From positions 1 through 52,651 of the forward strand of contig JAIOZM010000020.1 in NCBI GenBank assembly GCA_021740585.1: a DNA stretch of 52,651 nucleotides, in the 5' to 3' direction. How positions within the stretch are numbered: the first letter of the stretch is position 1; every line of letters starts with the position of its first letter. The position numbers and the translations under genes were made by a program. Below, piece by piece: positions 45,832 through 52,651 of the stretch. The notes beneath the pieces are model-generated. The model ran no database searches, had not been told where the DNA came from, and was given only the letters and a program-made list of their open reading frames with translations. Source of the DNA: Bacteroidales bacterium. GTDB lineage: Bacteria > Bacteroidota > Bacteroidia > Bacteroidales > GCA-2748055.

Positions 45832-48800
45832 TTATCTTTTATTCCGCTTTAAATACTCTGAAGGGGTGTATCCAAATTGGCTTTTAAACGAACGGGAGAA
45901 GTACTTTGGATCATTAAAACCAACTCTGTACCCGACTTCTGCAACGTTTAAATTTTCACGAAGGAGAATTCCTGCTGCTTTATTCAATCTGATATTCTTC
46001 ATGAATTCATTAGGACTCAGATCTGTTAGGGCTTTAAGTTTTCGATAGAATACAGATTGGCTCATCCCCAATTCACCAGCCAATTTGTTAACAGAAAAAT
46101 CAGAATTCATCATTTGCTGATCGATTATTTCAGCAGCTTTATTGAGAAAACCATCTTCAAAGGAAGAAGAATGTTCAAAAGATTCGGGGGTGATATTTTT
46201 TGTTCTGCTATATTTCTCTCTCAATATTCGTCGCGATTCTATCAAATTATTTATTCGCAAAAGTAAAACCTGAATATTAAATGGTTTGGTGAGATAATCG
46301 TCAGCTCCAGTTTTTAATCCTTGCAATTTATTAATGATGGAGGTACGTGCGGTTAGTAAAATAACTGGTATATGACTCGTCCGATTATCTGATTTTAAGT
46401 TTTCACAAAGCTCCAATCCATCCATTTCGGGCATAACTACATCGCTAATAATTAAATCGGGTATACTTTCTATTGCAATTTCCCAGCCTATTTTCCCATT
46501 TTCTGCTTCAGATATCTGAAAATCAGACTTTAAGGAATCCGAAATAAGTTTTCTGATTTCTGCATTATCTTCTACCAATAAGATATTTGGGAGGACTTTG
46601 TTTTTTATCTCCTGATTTACCTCTTGATTTTCGCTATCCTTTTCATTTAATAATTCATAAAGTTCGATAGCCTCACTGTTTTTGAAATTTTCAATAATAT
46701 GGTCCGCCTGAATATGGTCTTTCCCTGGCGGCAAAATAATTGTAAAACAAGTAAATCCACTTGTGTCATCCTTTCCTACAGAGCTTTCGACAGAAATTTT
46801 TCCTGAATGAAGCTCCACAATTCCTTTGGACAATGCCAAGCCTATACCAGTTCCGTATTCGGTTAACCCTTGCTTATCTACCTGATAAAACCGATCAAAA
46901 ATAAGGTCTACTTTTTCAGATGGGATACCCTTTCCAGTATTGCTAATTTTTATTTCAACGAAATCGGGTGCGTCTTTTTCACTATTACGAGAAATAACAG
47001 ACGATTTTATTGTAATTGTTCCTCCCCTATTTGTAAATTTCACAGCATTTGAAAGAATATTGAAAAATACTTTTTCCATCTCATCGCGATCATACCAAAC
47101 CAGAATAATTTCACCCACTGAATCAAAATTACAAGTTAGATTCTTCTGTTTTATTTCCTCAAAAAATGCTAGTTTTATCTCTCTTATAAATTTTACAATA
47201 TTTCCTTCAGCAAAACCAAGTTTTAATTTTCCTGTTTCCTGTTTTCTAAAATCCATGATCTGATTCACAAGTCTTAATAATCGATCGGCATTATTTTTTA
47301 TACCCAATAACCTTTTGTACAAGGTTGAATCATTTTTATAGTTCGCAAGCAGATTCTCAAGAGGGGTTAGAATTAAGGTTAAGGGAGTTCTTATTTCATG
47401 TGAAATATTTGTAAAATATTTAAGCTTTAATTGGTGTAATTCATTTTGACGGTCCAATTCCAGACGCTCAAGTTCAAGTTTATGATTTAAATTACTTCTT
47501 GACCGTTGAAAACTAAAGATAAGAAACAGAGCTCCGCTTATGAACAGGGAATAAATAAGGTATGCCCACCAAGAACTCCAGTAAGGGGGCATAACTACAA
47601 TTTTCATTCGAGCCGGATTATCATTCCAGATATTATCATTATTCGAACCCTTTACCAAAAGAGTATATTTCCCAGAAGGTAAATTCATGTAGGTTGCTTC
47701 AGATGAAGATGTAAAGTTCCAGTCTTCATCCAAACCTTCTAATTTATGCGCAAAATTATTCTTTAATGGATTTACAAAATTCAAGCACGAGAATTCTATC
47801 GTAATAATATTCTGGTTGTATTTCAATACAACTTCATCTGTGGAACTTATGTTTTGTGAAAGTAAATTTGAATCGTCCCCAATTTCAACCTTCTTATTAA
47901 ACAATCTGAGGCCTGTTAATACCAAATTTGGTTTAAAATTATTGATAGATATTTGATTTGGATCGAAAGAAATGAGTCCGTTCTTCCCCCCAAAAAATAA
48001 TTCTCCTGATGTTGTTTTATAATAGGAATTATAGTTGTATTCATCTCCGGGTAGGCCATCTTTACTATCGAAATTCCTAAACACATTTTCTTTAGGGTCG
48101 AATCGGGTTAACCCATTGTTTGTGCTTATCCATAAAAATCCATTATTATCTTCCAAAATTCCGTAAATGATATTTCCCGGTAAACCGTCGGCAACCGTAT
48201 AAGAATAGAAATGTTCACTCTCCTCTTCGAAATAATTTAATCCGCCACCATACGTCCCAATCCAGATCCGATTATTTTTATCTTCCTGAATGCAGTATAT
48301 GTCATCAGATGACAAGGATAAACTATCGTAATCGTGTGCAAAATAATTTATGAATTTATCGTGTTTAGAATCGTATCTGCAAAGGCCATTGCTGGTACCA
48401 AACCAAGCTCTGCCATCAGAGTCAAGAAACATTGAACGAATAGAATTTGAACTTATACTGCTATCACCATCGTTTTTATTGTAATGTTTAAATTCACCTG
48501 TACTTTTTAAATATCTGTCCAGCCCAAATCCATATGTGCCGAGCCAGACCGTATTTTCCTTGTCTTCCATAATGGAATAAATCCAATCACTTCCAATAGA
48601 CTTTTCATTTTTAGGGTTATTTTGGAAATACCCCATTTTATTGGTTTTTGTATCCAGGATATCTAATCCTCCCCCACTTGTTCCGATCCATAAATTAAAA
48701 TCAGAATCATACAATAAACATTTAATATTTTTATGACTTACGCTATTCCGTTTACTTTCTGTTGTAAAATATTCAAACCGTCCACTCGTTTTATTATAGT

Positions 48801-50055
48801 AATTTAATCCTCCGCCCTCGGTTCCTATCCACAAATTATGGTACCTGTCTTCTACTATCTGGCTAACTATTTTTTCACTTAATCCTGATCCGTCGTTCTG
48901 AGTTTTGTAATAATTATGACTAAAATTAAACCGACTATAAAAATTTATCCCACCATAGAAGGTTCCTAACCATATAGAACCGGAATTATCCTTATAGGCT
49001 GACAGAATGGAATTGGAGCTCAGGCTAAGTTCATTTTCCGGATCGCTTTGAATGCTTGTAAAATTTTGAGTTATTGGATCAAAAATACTCAGCCCGTCAA
49101 CAGTTGCAAACCATATCATTCCTGACTCATCAATTACAATACTTCTTATTTTGTTGCTAATTAAAGAATTGCTTTCATTTCCGGAATGTAAATATTGTCG
49201 TTGAATTTTTGTATTAAGATCATATAAAATAACCCCAGAACTTTCAGTGCCAATCCACAACTTACCCTCCGGATATTCAGCAATTGAGTTGACTCTCAAA
49301 TTTTGGGTACTGATTTCGAGAGGAAACTCAAGCATCTGATATTCAATAGTTCCAAGCTGGTTGTGAATAACTTTATAGAGATGATTATTGTTTGATATCC
49401 AAATATTTCCACTACTATCTTCAAAAATATTTCGCATAACACTTTTTCGCGTTCCCGATTTGTTTGGGTTTGGAATCTCAACCAAATCAAATAACAAGGG
49501 ATTTTCCTTTTGGGAAATAAATACGCGGGTGCCGCTCAAAACCCACAGTCTATTATTAGCATCAGACAGCAGACCTCTTATCGATTCCAGATTTGAATAT
49601 ACTTTATCTGGCTGGGTTAAACTAATGCGGATGAAACTATCTGAAATCCTATCATATAAATGAAGTCCAAGTCGGGTTCCCACCCATAAGCGATTTTTTT
49701 TATCAATGGTCAAGCAATTAATCTCATTGCTTGCAAGGCTTGTAGAATCGCCTTTTATGTTTCTGTAAACTTTAAAGCGTCTGGAATCAAATCTATTCAA
49801 ACCATTGCGGGTGCCAAACCACATAAAACCATCACCATCCTGAGTAATGGCAAATACGGAGCTTTGGGACAGGCCATCTTCAATTTTATAGTTCCTGAAG
49901 CTTATATTTTGAGGTATGTTAGCATGAAGAGGGGCATATATGAATAGTGAAACAAATAAAGTCAATTTATATTGGAGGTAGAATTGCCCCATAAACTTCT
50001 CAATACTTTTATAAAAGCTTTTCAATAATACGTTAAAATGAATCTTTTTGGACAT
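45832..50055 (-). CDS. Hybrid two-component system sensor/regulator (HTCS)
   Basis: A 1407-residue one-protein sensor and transcription factor. A hydrophobic export segment lies near residues 27-44. About 50-740 are two-component regulator propellers (repeats such as VFAITQDGDGFMWFGTR, LWIGT, GGGLNYY). A Y_Y_Y domain (KGSNNDNIWNDNPA) is near 760-845 and a transmembrane helix near 850-870. Then come HisKA with NISHEIRTPL, HATPase with NILSNAVKF and GTGIGLALSKG, a receiver with VEDN, ISDVVMPEMDG and DYLTKPFN, and a C-terminal AraC HTH with GFNDPKYFSRSFK. It senses a glycan product in the periplasm and activates the downstream locus. Confidence 0.95.
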   Translation of the reverse strand: MSKKIHFNVLLKSFYKSIEKFMGQFYLQYKLTLFVSLFIYAPLHANIPQNISFRNYKIEDGLSQSSVFAITQDGDGFMWFGTRNGLNRFDSRRFKVYRNIKGDSTSLASNEINCLTIDKKNRLWVGTRLGLHLYDRISDSFIRISLTQPDKVYSNLESIRGLLSDANNRLWVLSGTRVFISQKENPLLFDLVEIPNPNKSGTRKSVMRNIFEDSSGNIWISNNNHLYKVIHNQLGTIEYQMLEFPLEISTQNLRVNSIAEYPEGKLWIGTESSGVILYDLNTKIQRQYLHSGNESNSLISNKIRSIVIDESGMIWFATVDGLSIFDPITQNFTSIQSDPENELSLSSNSILSAYKDNSGSIWLGTFYGGINFYSRFNFSHNYYKTQNDGSGLSEKIVSQIVEDRYHNLWIGTEGGGLNYYNKTSGRFEYFTTESKRNSVSHKNIKCLLYDSDFNLWIGTSGGGLDILDTKTNKMGYFQNNPKNEKSIGSDWIYSIMEDKENTVWLGTYGFGLDRYLKSTGEFKHYNKNDGDSSISSNSIRSMFLDSDGRAWFGTSNGLCRYDSKHDKFINYFAHDYDSLSLSSDDIYCIQEDKNNRIWIGTYGGGLNYFEEESEHFYSYTVADGLPGNIIYGILEDNNGFLWISTNNGLTRFDPKENVFRNFDSKDGLPGDEYNYNSYYKTTSGELFFGGKNGLISFDPNQISINNFKPNLVLTGLRLFNKKVEIGDDSNLLSQNISSTDEVVLKYNQNIITIEFSCLNFVNPLKNNFAHKLEGLDEDWNFTSSSEATYMNLPSGKYTLLVKGSNNDNIWNDNPARMKIVVMPPYWSSWWAYLIYSLFISGALFLIFSFQRSRSNLNHKLELERLELDRQNELHQLKLKYFTNISHEIRTPLTLILTPLENLLANYKNDSTLYKRLLGIKNNADRLLRLVNQIMDFRKQETGKLKLGFAEGNIVKFIREIKLAFFEEIKQKNLTCNFDSVGEIILVWYDRDEMEKVFFNILSNAVKFTNRGGTITIKSSVISRNSEKDAPDFVEIKISNTGKGIPSEKVDLIFDRFYQVDKQGLTEYGTGIGLALSKGIVELHSGKISVESSVGKDDTSGFTCFTIILPPGKDHIQADHIIENFKNSEAIELYELLNEKDSENQEVNQEIKNKVLPNILLVEDNAEIRKLISDSLKSDFQISEAENGKIGWEIAIESIPDLIISDVVMPEMDGLELCENLKSDNRTSHIPVILLTARTSIINKLQGLKTGADDYLTKPFNIQVLLLRINNLIESRRILREKYSRTKNITPESFEHSSSFEDGFLNKAAEIIDQQMMNSDFSVNKLAGELGMSQSVFYRKLKALTDLSPNEFMKNIRLNKAAGILLRENLNVAEVGYRVGFNDPKYFSRSFKSQFGYTPSEYLKRNKR

Positions 50056-50086
50056 AGATAGAATTATAGAAAAGAAAAAAATTTAA

Positions 50087-50094
50087 CAAATATA
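50087..50094 (-). promoter_or_regulatory. Promoter -7 element of the hybrid regulator
   Basis: TATATTTG on the minus strand is a perfect TAnnTTTG and lies 31 bases before the ATG at 50055. Confidence 0.5.
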
Positions 50095-50198
50095 TTAAAA
50101 AAGCAGACTAATTGGAATGTTGTTTTATATCAATCAAGTGGGAAAGCTCATCAGTCCAACCGTCAATCTTGATAAGGAAAGCTAGATTTATGGCTTTG

Positions 50199-50227
50199 AA
50201 TCATGTTTTTATCAAAATAACATGATT
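50199..50227. repeat. Perfect 9-base inverted repeat upstream of the hybrid regulator
   Basis: AATCATGTT at 50199-50207 pairs with AACATGATT at 50219-50227 across an 11-base loop. Terminator or operator role is unresolved. Confidence 0.5.
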
Positions 50228-50295
50228 AACTCACCCCATCACACATGCTTAAAGACCATATTTCTTTTTATCGCCCCAATTTTAGAAATAATCAT

Positions 50296-50345
50296 TAAAT
50301 TTGCTCCCTGAATTAAAAATTACCGGCCCCATAGTTCAATGGATA
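50296..50345 (+). pseudogene. Truncated tRNA-Arg, copy 1 (promoter and first ~21 bases)
   Basis: TAAATTTG (50296-50303) is a perfect -7 element. GGCCCCATAGTTCAATGG starts at 50325 and matches copy 2 at 52458 from the acceptor strand through the D loop, then breaks at 50346 into a CCGGCAGGCAGG repeat. The ~85 bases upstream of both copies are also similar, with substitutions. There is no anticodon arm, so it is not functional. Confidence 0.75.
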
Positions 50346-50346
50346 C

Positions 50347-50640
50347 CGGCAGGCAGGGAACCGAGGACGAAAAAGGAGCTCACGATCCGCCATCTGGCGG
50401 AGAGTAATCTCCTTAGGAGCATTCCAAAAATACCATCATACTCCTCTCCCGTCTCCCCCTTTCGCCTCCCATTGGCCGCCAAAGGCTTGCCGACGGCGAA
50501 GCGCTGAAGCTTCCACCGGCGGCCGATGCCTTTGGGCCCCTGCGCTAAAGCTTCAGCGACAGCATACGGAGGACTAAGCGGCATGCGGAAAGGGGAGAAG
50601 CTGGTTTGCGGCTTTGAATGGGGTTTAAGCTCTCATGGGA
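50347..50640. repeat. GC-rich mosaic of dispersed repeats, copy C
   Basis: The stretch holds AAAAATACCATCATAC, CTCTCCCGTCTCCCC (from 50444), an inserted ~130-base block with GCGCTGAAGCTTC and GCGCTAAAGCTTCAGCGACA, then GGGGAGAAG and the tail CTGGTTTGCGGCTTTGAA (50601-50618). It contrasts with the AT-rich surroundings. No coding sequence is supported here. Confidence 0.7.
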
Positions 50641-50646
50641 TGCAAA

Positions 50647-51951
50647 TTAAACTCCGTGTCTGGCAAAAGAACCCGCAAAATATAGTGGTAAAAAAATGAT
50701 GTTTTCTTCTTCAAGTTTACCGGTTATTCCGGCATGAAAGACAACTGCAAGTTGTGAGCCATACGTATTCCTGTATAGATGCAGGCTCTTTAATTTTCCC
50801 GAAGGCCCGTCTTTAACTTCAACCGGGAAAATAGTGCCTTCCTTTTGAAACAAGTAGTCAATTTCAGCCTTGCTGTTTTTTGCATCCCTTGCCCAATAAT
50901 AAAGTTGTTTATTAGTAGCGCAAAGCAATTCCTGCCCTACAAATTGCTCTGCAAGCTGACCGCGATAAATAGCCAATAAATTCTTATGACTTAAGGCTTC
51001 GTGGTAATCAATTTTCATTACTCGGTTCATTAAGCCAATATCCAGAAACAGGTTTTTAAATTTTTTATCCGAGGCGTGCAATTCGAGAGGCACTCCAGGG
51101 GAGCTTACAGATTTTACTTTGCTTGCTATTCTTGCCAATACTATACTTTCATAAGCATTTTTAATAGTAGGAATGGTAAAATCTTTGGCAAGTCCAGTGT
51201 ACTTTGTTTGTTGCCCAACACTTGCTGCAATGTTTAAAAAAACAGTTGATAAGCAATTTACATCCGTCTTGGGTTTGTACTTAACAAAATCCATTTGGTA
51301 GGTTTCGCAAATTTCATCCTGAACATCCGCTGCCTTTTTAATTGATTTAGTATTCACATACTCTTTTATACACTCCGGCATGCCACCGACCAATAAATAA
51401 ATACGAAGCTGTTCCATGAGAAATTCATGCGTAGTTTCAGTAACATCAGTTATGGGGTCGTTGCAAATATCGGCTGCCTTTTTATAGCCCAATGCCAGCA
51501 AAAATTCCGAAAAATTCATTGGATAAACCTCTAATATTTGAATTCTACCCACAGGAAAAGAAATCTCACTTAAAGCAAATTCTAAAAGAGACCCGGCAGC
51601 AATAATATGTAATTTGGGCATTTTCTCATAAAAATACCGAAGTGCTATAATGGCTCTTGGACATATCTGAATTTCATCAATAAACAATAGTGTTTTCCCC
51701 ATTAATATGTCAATTCCAGTTCTTATTTCCAGTTCGGCACAAATTTTTTCCGGATTCAAATCTCCCTCAAATAAAGATAGTAGTTCCGGATTTTCTTCGA
51801 AATCTATTTTCAGGAAATTCTCAAATTCAATTTGAGCCAGCTTTTCCACCAACCAGGTCTTCCCAACTTGTCTTGCTCCCCGAAGTAATAAAGGTTTCCG
51901 TCTTGTTTTATGTACCCAGTTCCTTAATTCAAAAAAGATATATCTATCCAT
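50647..51951 (-). CDS. AAA_14/DUF4143-type ATPase
   Basis: A 434-residue protein. The N-terminal ATPase has Walker A LRGARQVGKTW near residues 22-32, Walker B LLFIDEIQ near 88-95 and AAGSLLEFAL as sensor motif. The C-terminal DUF4143 region holds a PD-(D/E)XK-like signature, EIDYLFQKEG with FPVEVK, so a nuclease-related fold is likely. Proteins of this family are widespread, variably present in genomes and mostly uncharacterised; some are tied to mobile or defence contexts. It stands alone, flanked by repeats and truncated tRNA-Arg copies, and its start overlaps a three-repeat control region. Confidence 0.93.
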   Translation of the reverse strand: MDRYIFFELRNWVHKTRRKPLLLRGARQVGKTWLVEKLAQIEFENFLKIDFEENPELLSLFEGDLNPEKICAELEIRTGIDILMGKTLLFIDEIQICPRAIIALRYFYEKMPKLHIIAAGSLLEFALSEISFPVGRIQILEVYPMNFSEFLLALGYKKAADICNDPITDVTETTHEFLMEQLRIYLLVGGMPECIKEYVNTKSIKKAADVQDEICETYQMDFVKYKPKTDVNCLSTVFLNIAASVGQQTKYTGLAKDFTIPTIKNAYESIVLARIASKVKSVSSPGVPLELHASDKKFKNLFLDIGLMNRVMKIDYHEALSHKNLLAIYRGQLAEQFVGQELLCATNKQLYYWARDAKNSKAEIDYLFQKEGTIFPVEVKDGPSGKLKSLHLYRNTYGSQLAVVFHAGITGKLEEENIIFLPLYFAGSFARHGV

Positions 51952-51956
51952 ATTTA

Positions 51957-52037
51957 TTTAGTTTTCCAACCCAAATATAGAATAATATATTTAGTTTTCC
52001 AACCTTTATTTATTATTAATGATATAGTTTTCCAACC
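51957..52037 (-). promoter_or_regulatory. Three 33-base-spaced direct repeats with promoter before the AAA ATPase
   Basis: TAGTTTTCCAACC occurs with its A-G pair at 51960, 51993 and 52026, exactly 33 bases apart, on the plus strand (GGTTGGAAAACTA in gene sense). The first two copies extend to 15 identical bases. Between copies 1 and 2, TATATTTG (51972-51979, minus strand) is a perfect -7 element. Transcription would start within the first repeat, a few bases before ATG 51951. The array suggests a regulator-binding or self-regulatory site. Confidence 0.8.
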
Positions 52038-52101
52038 ATTTACATAGTTGACGTTTTTTAAAACCCTATTTATTATTCTTACGGGTTCAAGAATAAAGAG
52101 T

Positions 52102-52229
52102 GAGAGAGTGAGTGAGAGAGTGAGTGAGAGAGCTGACCAAAGGAAGCTCGAATAACCGACGAAGGAGGAGCTCATGAGAATCGACGACAGGAGGATGAGT
52201 AACCGACGATGAAGGAGGAGCTCATGAGA
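52102..52229. repeat. 12-base minisatellite and duplicated 19-base repeat
   Basis: GAGAGAGTGAGT is repeated 2.6 times at 52102-52132. GAAGGAGGAGCTCATGAGA is duplicated at 52161-52179 and 52211-52229, 50 bases apart. Most of 52040-52456 is repeats; no gene is supported. Confidence 0.75.
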
Positions 52230-52284
52230 GCCGACCAAAGGAGGTTCGAGTAATCCCGGTGGGGCACTTCAAAAAATACCATCA

Positions 52285-52332
52285 TACCCCTCTCCTGTCT
52301 CCCCTGAAGGGGAGAAGCTGGATCGAGCTTTT
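52285..52332. repeat. Dispersed palindromic repeat, copy D
   Basis: CCCCTCTCCTGTCTCCCC, TGAA, GGGGAGAAGCTGG form a hairpin. Its upstream flank AAAAATACCATCATAC is shared with copy C at 50426-50441. Confidence 0.7.
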
Positions 52333-52412
52333 AAATATGTTTTGAGCTAATTCGCATTAGCAGCCAGCACATTAAAACAATAGCACACCATCTTCCTTTT
52401 TATTGCTGCACC

Positions 52413-52502
52413 TATGAAAATAATCACTAAATTTGCCTCCCTGAATAGAATAATACCGGCCCCATAGTTCAATGGATAGAATGTAAGATTCCGGTTCTTA
52501 TG
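52413..52502 (+). pseudogene. Truncated tRNA-Arg(CCG), copy 2 (promoter to anticodon arm)
   Basis: Just upstream, TAAATTTG is conserved with copy 1. GGCCCCATA starts at 52458. GTTC and GAAT pair as the D stem, and TAAGA (52484-52488) with TCTTA (52496-52500) form the anticodon stem around loop TTCCGGT, giving anticodon CCG at 52491-52493 (reads CGG, Arg). After 52502 no variable loop, TTC arm or acceptor 3' strand follows. It looks broken rather than intron-containing, since the loop is intact. Confidence 0.78.
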
Positions 52503-52513
52503 TCCCGATAGTT

Positions 52514-52540
52514 CCTAAAATCCGCAAGTCGGATTTTAGG
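52514..52540. repeat. Perfect 11-base hairpin after the tRNA fragment
   Basis: CCTAAAATCCG at 52514-52524 and CGGATTTTAGG at 52530-52540 enclose the 5-base loop CAAGT. No T tract follows it closely, so it does not resemble a terminator. The last ~110 bases of the window show no gene I can support. Confidence 0.65.
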
Positions 52541-52651
52541 ATTACAAAATGAAAGAGATTATTTCTTTTTTAAGTCTCTGGGTAGTTTTTTTTTAAGACG
52601 GCATTCTACTTAAGCTAGTTTTTGAGGAGTGCTAATCCGTTTTTTTATGGA

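Noticed and set aside
51957..52037. CRISPR-like array before the AAA gene
   Set aside because: The repeats are 13-15 bases long with AT-rich ~18-20-base gaps, only three units and no cas gene, so a promoter-linked repeat is the better reading.
51954..52238. A 94-residue ORF on the minus strand
   Set aside because: It is a translation of the 33-base-spaced repeats (GWKT recurring) and of GA-rich repeats. It overlaps the promoter of the ATPase and shows no protein-like features.
52458..52560. tRNA-Arg with a group I intron or an intact tRNA
   Set aside because: Known tRNA introns interrupt the anticodon loop, but here the loop is intact and the break lies after the stem; no T-arm is present within the window.

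Overview
The window looks like a chromosomal segment of a Bacteroidota bacterium, probably an anaerobic or marine member near the Marinilabiliales/Bacteroidales. I infer this from AT-rich DNA, TAnnTTTG-type -7 promoter elements, a SusC/SusD pair, a hybrid two-component regulator, type IX secretion C-terminal domains, a BACON domain, an IPExxxVDY-family protein and the lptE-secG-groESL order. The assignment rests on family knowledge, not on a database search.

Bases 1-22404 are mostly housekeeping. They hold the 3' end of an RNase HI gene, a SiaB-like protein, kdsB, a sigma-54 activator followed by lptE, a TPR-type protein and secG, then groES-groEL and a 450-base non-coding stretch with inverted-repeat ends. 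Next come a prolyl-tRNA editing deacylase, lepA, a two-component system divergent from an acidic repeat protein, a membrane J-domain protein, an IPExxxVDY protein, acpP-fabF-rnc, purN, an M23 peptidase-like lipoprotein and leuS.

Bases 22944-50055 are an unusual polysaccharide-utilisation locus on the minus strand. In transcription order it has a hybrid two-component regulator, SusC, SusD, a BACON/DUF5689 lipoprotein, a DUF1080-alginate-lyase-like fusion, an exported TIM-barrel protein, a DUF1080-TIM-barrel fusion and a small exported helical protein. It continues with a Gfo/Idh/MocA dehydrogenase, a type IX-secreted protein, an Nramp-like transporter lacking the metal motifs, a cytoplasmic TIM-barrel protein, a second Gfo/Idh/MocA dehydrogenase, a secreted beta-helix protein and a double thioredoxin-fold protein. 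There is no recognisable classical glycoside hydrolase. Dehydrogenases, DUF1080 proteins and TIM-barrel isomerase/lyase homologues together suggest glycoside cleavage through 3-keto-sugar chemistry, possibly on a uronic-acid-containing polymer or its oligosaccharides.

Bases 50100-52651 are a repeat-rich accessory stretch. A lone AAA_14/DUF4143 ATPase gene is preceded by three direct repeats spaced exactly 33 bases apart. It is flanked by dispersed palindromic repeats and by two truncated copies of a tRNA-Arg(CCG) gene that both keep the promoter. Related palindromic repeats also occupy the leuS-thioredoxin gap (22405-22943).
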